In this document: positions 1 through 6,460 of the stretch, piece by piece
Numbering within the stretch: the stretch's first letter is position 1
Layout: every line of letters starts with the position of its first letter
Origin: Prevotella sp. CAG:1092
GTDB taxonomy: Bacteria > Bacteroidota > Bacteroidia > Bacteroidales > Bacteroidaceae
NCBI GenBank assembly: GCA_000436915.1
Contig: HF994056.1
Coordinates: 12,871 to 25,789 of the forward strand
DNA: 12,919 nt
Direction: 5' to 3'
Notes under the pieces: model-generated
What the model saw: the letters and a program-made list of their open reading frames with translations, nothing else
What the model was told of the DNA's origin: nothing
The model's database searches: none
Program-made: the position numbers and the translations under genes

Positions 1-1
1 C

Positions 2-1750
2 GGTAGCCAGTTCCGTCAGTCTCGTTATGGTAGCTTCTATGACGAAGAGTGGTCTAACGTATATGGCTTTGATAGCACAGAGCCAAAGGTAGGTTACAAC
101 AAGAACTCTACAGATATGTCATGGACACTCGAAAACCTTCTCTACTATGATAAGGATTTCGCAGACATCCATCATATCGGTGTTACCTTGATGCAGAGTG
201 CAGAAAAGTATCGTACCGAGGGTATCAACATCCGCGCTTATGAGGTTGTTTATCCTACTTCTATGTGGTACGACCTTGGCAACTCTAACCGCGACAAAAC
301 ATCTTATGGTACTAACTATTCTACATGGAGCCGTACATCATACATGGCACGTCTCAACTACTCTTTGATGGATCGCTATCTCGTAACCCTTACAGGTCGT
401 TATGATGGTGCCAGCGTATTGGCTACAGGCAACAAGTGGGATTTCTTCCCATCAGCAGCCGTAGCATGGAAGATCAACGAAGAGTCATTTATGAAGAACA
501 TCACTTGGATTGACCAGTTGAAGCTTCGCGTAGGCTATGGTGTAACTGGTAACTCTTCAGTTTCTCCATATTCTACAGCAGGTTCTGTAACCTCTACTTA
601 TGCCAAGATTCCTTTTGGTTATGGTGCAGGCTCAAACGTAAATGGTGCTAAGCCTGACGTGATGCCTAACTATGACCTCGGATGGGAGAAGACTGCTTCT
701 ACCAACTTCGGTATCGACTTCAGCTTCCTTCGCAACCGTATCTTCGGTAGTATCGAATACTATGTTGCTAAGACAAGCGACGTTATCATGAACCGTTCTA
801 TCCCTGTAATCACAGGTTATGCTCAGATTCGTTCTAATATCGGTAAGACACAGAACAATGGTTTCGAACTTACCCTCTCTACAGTAAACATCAAGAACAA
901 GAAGTTCTCTTGGCAGACCGATTGGTCGTTCTCTACCAACAAGGAAAAGATCGTTGAACTCACCAATGGCAAGGTTGATGAGCCAGGAAACAACTGGTTT
1001 ATCGGTAAGCCTTTGAATGTTTACTTCGACTATGAGTACGATCGCATTTGGCAGGATAATGACAATGATAAGATGATGATGGCAGCATATAATGCCAACA
1101 AGATTACCTTCCTCCCTGGTCAGTATAAAATCAAGGATCAGCCTATGATTCTTTGCGATGCTTCTACTCCTGGTGCTAAGAAGTTCACCTACAATGGTCA
1201 GGACTACTATTATGAGAACAATGGCTTCGGCAAGTTCGACAACGATGATAAGGTAGTATACCAGAAGAGCCCTAAGTTCAGCTTCGGTATCACAAACACC
1301 TTGACATATAAGGACTTCGCTCTCTCATTCTTTATCTACGGCCGCTTCGGTAATACCTATTATGGCCTTACACAGACAATCGGTCGCCGTGTTGAGAACG
1401 ATACATGGAGCCCAACTAACACAGGTGCTAAGTTTGCTCAGCCTACCACAGCCACCCGCACAACAGCTTACGACTATGTGCGCAACTATTGCAAGGGCGA
1501 CATGGTGATGGTTCGTAACATCTCTCTCTCATATAATGTTCCTAAGCTCTACGCTTCAAAGATTGGTGCCAATACTGCACAGGTTTATGCACAGGTTCTC
1601 AATCCATTCCTCTTCGGTGGAGAGCTCGTAAAGGCAGGTATCAACCCTGACGATATTACAGGTTGGGATGCAGGCAACCATATCGGTGGTCAGACCAACA
1701 ACACATGTATCACACGTAGCTTCGTGCTTGGTGTACGTCTTGGTTTCTAA
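2..1750 (+). CDS. susC: SusC/RagA-family TonB-dependent outer-membrane transporter, C-terminal part (5' end outside window)
   Basis: The reading frame is open from base 2 to a TAA at 1748-1750, giving the last 582 residues of a protein that in this family is usually about 1000 residues. The missing part would hold the signal peptide, carboxypeptidase-like domain, TonB box and plug. What remains is beta-barrel: alternating aromatic strands, the family landmarks RYDGAS...FFPSAAVAWKINEESFMKN and LKLRVGYGVTGNSS, a late VRNISLSYNVPK strand, and a terminal Phe (GVRLGF) as expected for BAM-inserted proteins. SusC proteins import oligosaccharides across the outer membrane using TonB energy, with SusD as a lid. 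The SusD gene follows after 31 bases, so they are almost certainly co-transcribed. The substrate cannot be read from the sequence. The first in-frame ATG at 116 is internal, not the start. The symbol is used in the family sense. Confidence 0.95.
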   Translation, partial: GSQFRQSRYGSFYDEEWSNVYGFDSTEPKVGYNKNSTDMSWTLENLLYYDKDFADIHHIGVTLMQSAEKYRTEGINIRAYEVVYPTSMWYDLGNSNRDKTSYGTNYSTWSRTSYMARLNYSLMDRYLVTLTGRYDGASVLATGNKWDFFPSAAVAWKINEESFMKNITWIDQLKLRVGYGVTGNSSVSPYSTAGSVTSTYAKIPFGYGAGSNVNGAKPDVMPNYDLGWEKTASTNFGIDFSFLRNRIFGSIEYYVAKTSDVIMNRSIPVITGYAQIRSNIGKTQNNGFELTLSTVNIKNKKFSWQTDWSFSTNKEKIVELTNGKVDEPGNNWFIGKPLNVYFDYEYDRIWQDNDNDKMMMAAYNANKITFLPGQYKIKDQPMILCDASTPGAKKFTYNGQDYYYENNGFGKFDNDDKVVYQKSPKFSFGITNTLTYKDFALSFFIYGRFGNTYYGLTQTIGRRVENDTWSPTNTGAKFAQPTTATRTTAYDYVRNYCKGDMVMVRNISLSYNVPKLYASKIGANTAQVYAQVLNPFLFGGELVKAGINPDDITGWDAGNHIGGQTNNTCITRSFVLGVRLGF

Positions 1751-1781
1751 TAATCTATTCATAACAAAAAGCAAAAACAAT

Positions 1782-4145
1782 ATGAAATCTAAATATTTAG
1801 CATTAGGCTTATTAACGTTGGGTGGAGCAGCAGGCATGATGACATCATGTTCTGACGACTTCCTTGAGGAGAAGATGGTTTCTGTAATCACACAAGACTA
1901 CTTCAAAACTGAACAAGGACTCGACCAACTTGTCGTAGCAACATATAATGCAGAACGTCTGCGCCATCCATATACTGAGGGTGGCTTCAGTTTCGAACTT
2001 GGTCACGATTGTGGTGTAGCATCTGGTTCAAACACCATCAACCAATTCTCTACTGCTCAATGGACTGCTACTGGTCCATGGAACAGCGTGGCTGGATATA
2101 TGAATACCTTTATGGGTGTTCAGTCTAAGCAGCAGTCAGGATTTATCATCAACTGTTATCCTGTCATCGACGTCTGCAACAAGGCTATTGGTTCTATCCG
2201 TGGTGGTTCTGCAGTAGGCAAATATGCCTCTGACAAGGCTTATGCCGCATCACGTTTGTCGGAAGCTTTGTTCAATCGCGACTACTTGATTTTCACCCTC
2301 AACACTCTTTTGGGCGATGTATACTTCCCACAGACCAGTATCACCAGTTTGCCAGGTAACTTCTGCTACAATCGTATGCCTTCAGAGGAGGCTTGGAAAA
2401 TTATGATTGGCGATATGCGCTATGCTGTAGAAAATCTTCCTGAAGAGGCTGAGCAGTTTGGTCGCATTACTAAGTATGCAGCAGCTCACTTCCTTGCTAA
2501 GCTTTATCTTACCCGTGCTCAGGGTGCAGAATATGGCACAGCAGAATATGGACGCAATTCTGATGGTACCATCGATAACCTAAACCCTAAGTCATACCTT
2601 GGTATGCTCTATAAGGGTAAGGTTTCTACCGACCTCGACTCTTGTATCTACTATGCTTCAATGGTTATCAACAGCCAGAAGTATGAGCTTGAGCCTGACT
2701 ATCTGAATCTTTGGCAAAACGATATTGACTCATGGAAAAATGAGGAAAGCAAAGAAATTATCCTTGCTGGTGTATTCGGAAATGGTACCGACAACTATCG
2801 TTATGGTCAGCGTGCTTGCTGTCTCTTTGCTCAGACTTACGTAAACCAGAAGTGGGGTATTCCTGACTATACATGGCAGAACCCAACTAAGGAAAATACC
2901 AGCTATCGCAATAACGACTGGGGCTTCGACGTATTTACCGATAAGCTCAACGATGCTCGTTTCCAGAAGTCATTCCATCTTGAGTTTACTACAGCTCTTA
3001 ATGGTGGTACTAAGTCTACAAAGGCAGAGGATATTCCTTACTATGCTTACAATGATGAGCATAATGCCACATATACATGGACTGAGGCTCAGGCAAACTA
3101 TTTCAATGCCAACATCCTTCCTAACTACGATCGTGCTTCTTGGGGCGGACGTGCTGCTGTAGCTGGTGAGCATAAGATGGGTAAGGGCGATATCGCTTTC
3201 GCTATCATCGAGAACACTAAGGAAACAGCTATCGATGTTGCTGAGGCTGATGCACAGCCATTCGTTTGCTTTGCTCGCTGGATGAAGAAAGATGGTAAAT
3301 ACTATTATCGTCCTCAGATTGTTGAGGCAGGTGGTCAGTATTCGTTCGTATCTAATCTTGGCGAAGGTGAAAGCAAAAATCACTATGGTCTTGAGGCAGG
3401 TATGCGTACCGGTTATCTTGGCACATTGAAGTATGACGATGCCAACCGTTCGGGTTCAAATGCTATCTATGGCACCAAGGACATTCCTGTATTCCGTCTT
3501 GCTGAAACCTATCTGCTCCGTGCTGAGGCTTATGGTCGCAAGAATAGCTATGACTTGGCTATCAACGATATCAACAAGCTTCGTGAGCGTGCAGCCTTTA
3601 AGGCTGGCGACAAGCGTGCTGAGGTTCTTGCTCGCCTATATCCTGGTCATGAGACTCTTACTCCTGCCGAGGCTAAGTATCCTTATGAGGCTATTGGCAA
3701 CTCATATGACAAGATTAAGGTTGACGCTTCTTACTGGGATGGCACTTCTGCTAAGTCTACTCTCGAAAACTATCCTCCTACAGCTAACACCGATCAGCTC
3801 CGCTTCCGCGAGTTTATTCTCAACGAATATTGCCGTGAGTTTAGCGAGGAAGAAATGTACTACGAGATTCTCCACCACTCAGGTCTTCAGGCAGAGCGAA
3901 TTCAGTGGCACCATCAGATGGGTTCTAATGCAAACAATACCACATACAAATCAGGTAAGTGGGATACATCCGACAACACCACTGCAACATCTGGTCAGGA
4001 TGGTAAGCCTAAGGGAGCATTCCAGAACTATATGACTCTGAAGCCTTATCCTCAGACCTTCCTTGATATGCTTACTGATGAGAGTGGTAAATTGCTCACC
4101 GATGAGGCTAAGCAGAAATATCAGAACTATGGTTACAATCAATAG
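1782..4145 (+). CDS. susD: SusD/RagB-family outer-membrane glycan-binding lipoprotein
   Basis: This 787-residue protein begins at the ATG at 1782, chosen because it gives a clean lipoprotein signal peptide: KSK, a hydrophobic stretch LALGLLTLGGAAG, then MMTSC with Cys23 as the lipidated residue, followed by SDDFLEE. The frame is open further upstream into the SusC gene, but that extension has no signal and overlaps coding sequence. Family landmarks are the early DYF-T--GLDQLVVATYNA region, a TPR-like VFRLAETYLLRAEAY...AINDINKLRERA segment near residues 567-600, and RFREFILNEYCREFSEEE near 674-690. SusD proteins bind glycan on the cell surface and cap the SusC barrel. At 787 residues it is clearly longer than the usual 500-650, which suggests extra loops for an unusual ligand. 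It is followed by an intrinsic terminator, so the pair probably ends its transcript here. Confidence 0.95.
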   Translation: MKSKYLALGLLTLGGAAGMMTSCSDDFLEEKMVSVITQDYFKTEQGLDQLVVATYNAERLRHPYTEGGFSFELGHDCGVASGSNTINQFSTAQWTATGPWNSVAGYMNTFMGVQSKQQSGFIINCYPVIDVCNKAIGSIRGGSAVGKYASDKAYAASRLSEALFNRDYLIFTLNTLLGDVYFPQTSITSLPGNFCYNRMPSEEAWKIMIGDMRYAVENLPEEAEQFGRITKYAAAHFLAKLYLTRAQGAEYGTAEYGRNSDGTIDNLNPKSYLGMLYKGKVSTDLDSCIYYASMVINSQKYELEPDYLNLWQNDIDSWKNEESKEIILAGVFGNGTDNYRYGQRACCLFAQTYVNQKWGIPDYTWQNPTKENTSYRNNDWGFDVFTDKLNDARFQKSFHLEFTTALNGGTKSTKAEDIPYYAYNDEHNATYTWTEAQANYFNANILPNYDRASWGGRAAVAGEHKMGKGDIAFAIIENTKETAIDVAEADAQPFVCFARWMKKDGKYYYRPQIVEAGGQYSFVSNLGEGESKNHYGLEAGMRTGYLGTLKYDDANRSGSNAIYGTKDIPVFRLAETYLLRAEAYGRKNSYDLAINDINKLRERAAFKAGDKRAEVLARLYPGHETLTPAEAKYPYEAIGNSYDKIKVDASYWDGTSAKSTLENYPPTANTDQLRFREFILNEYCREFSEEEMYYEILHHSGLQAERIQWHHQMGSNANNTTYKSGKWDTSDNTTATSGQDGKPKGAFQNYMTLKPYPQTFLDMLTDESGKLLTDEAKQKYQNYGYNQ

Positions 4146-4157
4146 GTCAAAATAACA

Positions 4158-4175
4158 TTGTTATAAGGATAACAA
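4158..4175. other. Small perfect hairpin just after the SusD stop
   Basis: TTGTTAT (4158-4164) and ATAACAA (4169-4175) form a perfect 7-bp stem with an AAGG loop, 13 bases after the SusD stop codon. It has no T-tract, so it is not a terminator by itself. It could protect the mRNA 3' end or simply be chance in AT-rich DNA. Confidence 0.35.
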
Positions 4176-4194
4176 CCATTAGGTTATAAACCCT

Positions 4195-4239
4195 AAATCG
4201 TCCGAACATACGCTAATGTAAGTTCAGACGATTTTTTTT
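4195..4239 (+). terminator. Intrinsic terminator of the SusC/SusD transcript
   Basis: A 13-bp stem (4195-4207 with 4222-4234) has a single C-A mismatch. An inner TAC/GTA pairing extends it, and T residues run from 4232 to 4239. It lies about 50 bases after the SusD stop and fits a Rho-independent terminator. Confidence 0.85.
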
Positions 4240-4248
4240 GTTTTTACG

Positions 4249-4348
4249 CCTCAAAAATGCAACAGACTTCGATGGCCAACGAAGTACGCTTCGTTGGCGA
4301 TTGAAGCCTGCTTCGTTTGCGATTGAAGCTAGCTTCATTTTTTTGAGG
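4249..4348. repeat. Structured intergenic repeat element with nested hairpins and a 22-bp tandem repeat
   Basis: Outer arms CCTCAAAAATG (4249-4259) and CATTTTTTTGAGG (4336-4348) pair with a two-base bulge. Inside is a perfect 10-bp hairpin, GCCAACGAAG (4275-4284) and CTTCGTTGGC (4289-4298), with a TACG loop. It is followed by a 22-bp unit GCTTCG-TTGGCGATTGAAGC (4288-4309), its near copy with one G-to-T change and a variable end (4310-4331), and a third partial copy starting GCTTC. A perfect palindrome GAAGCTAGCTTC sits at 4326-4337. No open reading frame explains it. It resembles a REP-like palindromic element or a second strong transcription barrier behind the terminator. A small structured RNA is also possible. 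Confidence 0.6.
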
Positions 4349-4379
4349 TTTTTATATATTGTGTGGTTTAATGATTTTA

Positions 4380-4507
4380 GTTGACCACTTTAAGCTTAAT
4401 TTATAATGTGAGTTGACTCAGTTGTTACTTATTTATAATTCACGTTGACCTATTTAATTTTTAGTCATATTTATAGTTGACTACTTATTTCTATAGTCAC
4501 AAATAAA
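4380..4507. repeat. Four GTTGAC direct repeats at exact 32-bp spacing
   Basis: GTTGAC begins at 4380, 4412, 4444 and 4476, each exactly 32 bp from the last, defining four degenerate units. The unit interiors agree in pairs: ATTTATAAT occupies the same columns in units 1 and 2, and TAGTCA occupies the same columns in units 3 and 4 (4462 and 4494). The flanking phase positions 4348 and 4508 begin GTTTTT and GTTTGT, which may be worn copies. Three helical turns are about 31.5 bp, so the hexamers lie on one DNA face. The array ends about 65 bp before the promoter box of the secreted repeat protein. An operator array is the simplest inference. No binding protein can be named. Confidence 0.7.
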
Positions 4508-4571
4508 GTTTGTGGTCGTATTATAGCTAAAAATAAATTGGAAAAAATGCGGAAAGTATAGAAAAAAGGTT

Positions 4572-4579
4572 TATATTTG
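4572..4579 (+). promoter_or_regulatory. Bacteroidetes-type -7 box (TATATTTG) for the secreted repeat protein
   Basis: TATATTTG matches the Bacteroidetes -7 consensus TAnnTTTG exactly. No clear TTTG -33 box lies 19-21 bases upstream, which is compatible with activator dependence. Transcription would begin near 4586, leaving a leader of about 110 bases. That leader contains the palindrome CTTTAA-GA-TTAAAG (4600-4613) and a short AGCC/GGCT stem (4621-4634). No known riboswitch was recognised in it. Confidence 0.6.
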
Positions 4580-4694
4580 CAACATAGACTATTTGTGCTC
4601 TTTAAGATTAAAGCAAGAAAAGCCTTTGTTGGGCTACTACTATACAAGGATTATTACTAATAACTCAAATATTAACTTTTAAATTTTTGTTCTT

Positions 4695-6275
4695 ATGAAG
4701 AAAAGTCTACTCAAACTTTTAATGTCGTTATTGATGATAATGACGGCTACTGTTACCGCAAGCGCACAATGCTACATTTTAGGTAACGATGGCAATTGGC
4801 GAACCGATAAGGCAAGTGCCGAATTGCAAAAAACAGACATTGATGGTGTGTATGAAGGTGAAGTAACGTTTGCTACCGATGCACTATACTTCACCATTGT
4901 AACAAAACTAACAGAAGAACATGACGATTGGCTTGGTCTTCTTGAATATCGCTATGGTCCTGCTAAGGCTGACCAATTGCTTTCTTACAATAATCCAGAA
5001 GCAATGGTTTCCCAAAAGGATGCTTCGTTCAAGGTGCCAGGTGCTGGTACTTATCGTCTTCGTGTCGACTTCAATGCAATGACTGTAACATTGCTTGGCA
5101 CGTATCCTTCTTCGCTATATGTGTTGGGAAGTAAGGGAAATTTTGAACCAACTATAGGCGAGGAACCGCTTCCTATGACTGAGACCGAAGGTGTTTATAA
5201 GGCAACGATAGAGTTTACTAATACAAGATTCAGTATCATTAGTTCTGAAAACTCAAAACAATTAGGTGGTGGAAGAGTGCTCATTAATCGTGATAATGAT
5301 ATAGTATACAATGATTCTTACTTCTCTATAACAAAACCTGGCACATACGAAGTTACTGTAGACCTTCGCTATATGACGATGAAACTCTTCAATGAAACCT
5401 ATGTACAAGATTATCCAGACTATGTTTACTTCCTTGGTACTGATGGTAACAAAGTTGCCAATGATGGAGTTAAGTTGATATGGGAAGATGAAGAAGGTGT
5501 ATATACAGGATGGGTATATTTTGAATCTAATAAATTCTATATATCATCAGCACTTGCCTCAATACCAGACGGATGGGATGAGATTAAAGACTACCGTATT
5601 GGTGCACCTACCGCAACATGCAATGTTGAGCCAAACCTTACTGTAGGTGTAGAGAAAGGTGTAGATTCTGAGTTCTTAATAGAATTTCCAGCAGAGACTT
5701 CTTCATATGCTTGCGTTACTTTAGACTTGCCAAACAAACGCATGACTATATATGGTAGTGACCCAAATTATCCACAAGGCTATCCTAAGGAGTTGTATGT
5801 GGTTGGTAGTACAGGTAAGTGGTATAGTAATATCCCTGCAAACATCATCTCTGCTACAGAAGTTCCTGGTATCTATGAAGGCGAGATAACTTTCGAAGGA
5901 ACCCCAAGTTCTATGCTTTTCACTATCTTCAAGCGTCTTGGTATAGATTGGGATATAGTTAATGCTACTCGCCTTACGCCAGCTAATGATCGTGACCCTG
6001 CAAACATTAATGAAAACATTTATGCCGAGAAGCCAGTTGTGAGTCCCGGTGCTTGGCTATTTACAGGCGAACCTGGTACATACGATATTAGAGTAGATCT
6101 TACGCAAGGCATGGGCGTGATTCGTATTTCTGAAAAGGCTGAAACTGGTATCGTCGCTCCTAATATAAAGACTCCAGCCAAGAGCTACTACTATGACCTT
6201 AACGGTCGATTCCTTGGCAATGTGGAGCCACAAAAGGGTATCTATGTGGTAAAGGGTAAAAAGGTAATAAAGTAA
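4695..6275 (+). CDS. Secreted protein with four SusE/SusF-like beta repeats and a C-terminal sorting-type tail
   Basis: The product has 526 residues. Residues 1-24 form a signal peptide (KKSLLKLLMSLLMIM...TASA) with likely cleavage before Gln25. Cys26 lacks a convincing lipobox, so lipidation is doubtful. Four related units follow at about 26-135, 141-233, 243-354 and 367-479. Each opens with YxLG-xGN (YILGNDGNW, YVLGSKGNF, YFLGTDGNK, YVVGSTGKW), has a central GVY/GIY strand, and closes with a (G/S)(T/S)Y---V(D/T)(L/F) strand. SusE/SusF starch-binding proteins use similar tandem beta domains, so surface glycan binding is the likely role, though the aromatic binding residues cannot be assigned. 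The end, YYYDLNGRFLGN...GIYVVKGKKVIK, resembles the short type IX secretion (Por) sorting tails of Bacteroidales. It has its own promoter and terminator, separate from the SusC/SusD transcript. Confidence 0.8.
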   Translation: MKKSLLKLLMSLLMIMTATVTASAQCYILGNDGNWRTDKASAELQKTDIDGVYEGEVTFATDALYFTIVTKLTEEHDDWLGLLEYRYGPAKADQLLSYNNPEAMVSQKDASFKVPGAGTYRLRVDFNAMTVTLLGTYPSSLYVLGSKGNFEPTIGEEPLPMTETEGVYKATIEFTNTRFSIISSENSKQLGGGRVLINRDNDIVYNDSYFSITKPGTYEVTVDLRYMTMKLFNETYVQDYPDYVYFLGTDGNKVANDGVKLIWEDEEGVYTGWVYFESNKFYISSALASIPDGWDEIKDYRIGAPTATCNVEPNLTVGVEKGVDSEFLIEFPAETSSYACVTLDLPNKRMTIYGSDPNYPQGYPKELYVVGSTGKWYSNIPANIISATEVPGIYEGEITFEGTPSSMLFTIFKRLGIDWDIVNATRLTPANDRDPANINENIYAEKPVVSPGAWLFTGEPGTYDIRVDLTQGMGVIRISEKAETGIVAPNIKTPAKSYYYDLNGRFLGNVEPQKGIYVVKGKKVIK

Positions 6276-6303
6276 AAGAGTAAATAGGTAAAAGATAAAA
6301 AGG
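6256..6303 (+). repeat. 8-bp GTAAAARR tandem repeat across the 3' end of the secreted-protein gene
   Basis: GTAAA or GTAAT begins at 6256, 6264, 6272, 6280 and 6288, exactly 8 bp apart, then continues in worn form to about 6303. An outlying GTAAA sits at 6249. The run covers the last codons and the TAA stop at 6273-6275. Because 8 is not a multiple of 3, gain or loss of a unit upstream of the stop would alter the final residues of the sorting tail. Confidence 0.6.
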
Positions 6304-6315
6304 ATAATTACTGAT

Positions 6316-6360
6316 AAGCGGATGCAATGACTGAACAACTTCGGTATTGCATCCGCTTTT
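6316..6360 (+). terminator. Strong intrinsic terminator after the secreted repeat protein
   Basis: AAGCGGATGCAAT (6316-6328) pairs perfectly with ATTGCATCCGCTT (6346-6358). An inner ACTGA/TCGGT pairing (6330-6334 with 6341-6345) lengthens the helix, and the stem ends in TTTT. It begins 40 bases after the stop codon and isolates this gene from the permease operon. Confidence 0.85.
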
Positions 6361-6369
6361 GTGTATTTT

Positions 6370-6424
6370 ATATTGTCCATATATATTATACGTTTTATCC
6401 ATATCTGTATTAGATATTATCCAT
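6370..6424 (+). promoter_or_regulatory. Three TCCAT direct repeats at exact 22-bp spacing (candidate AraC-type operator)
   Basis: TCCAT occurs at 6376, 6398 and 6420. The larger units ATATTGTCCAT, GTTTTATCCAT and ATATTATCCAT fit a consensus RTWTTRTCCAT. The 22-bp spacing is about two helical turns. AraC-family proteins typically bind direct-repeat half-sites about two turns apart, and an AraC-family gene lies in this window. The third copy directly abuts the promoter box at 6425. An additional inverted repeat ATATCT-GTATT-AGATAT (6401-6417) lies between copies 2 and 3. The assignment to the AraC-type regulator is inference. Confidence 0.55.
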
Positions 6425-6432
6425 TAACTTTG
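6425..6432 (+). promoter_or_regulatory. Bacteroidetes-type -7 box (TAACTTTG) for the permease operon
   Basis: TAACTTTG matches TAnnTTTG exactly, about 28 bases before the permease ATG, giving a short leader. No TTTG -33 box stands at the expected distance upstream, where the TCCAT repeats lie instead. This suggests the promoter needs an activator. Confidence 0.65.
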
Positions 6433-6460
6433 CACCTAGAAACCTAATAACAATTCTGAT

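Noticed and set aside
3433..4035. 200-residue open frame on the plus strand inside the SusD gene
   Set aside because: Leu/Ser-rich translation with no recognisable domain, entirely inside a convincing SusD coding frame. It is a shadow.
4381..4439. E. coli-like promoters: TTGACC/TTGACT with TATAAT in GTTGAC units 1 and 2
   Set aside because: The spacer is only 15 bp in both, and the main Bacteroidetes sigma factor recognises TAnnTTTG boxes rather than these. They look like by-products of the tandem units.
4380..4507. CRISPR-like array because of the regular 32-bp period
   Set aside because: Only six bases are shared by all units and the rest diverges. There are no long identical repeats and no cas genes.
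4695..4772. Lipoprotein signal on the four-repeat secreted protein (Cys26)
   Set aside because: The residues before the Cys are Ser-Ala-Gln, with no Leu at -3 and Gln at -1. A signal peptidase I site at ASA|Q fits better.
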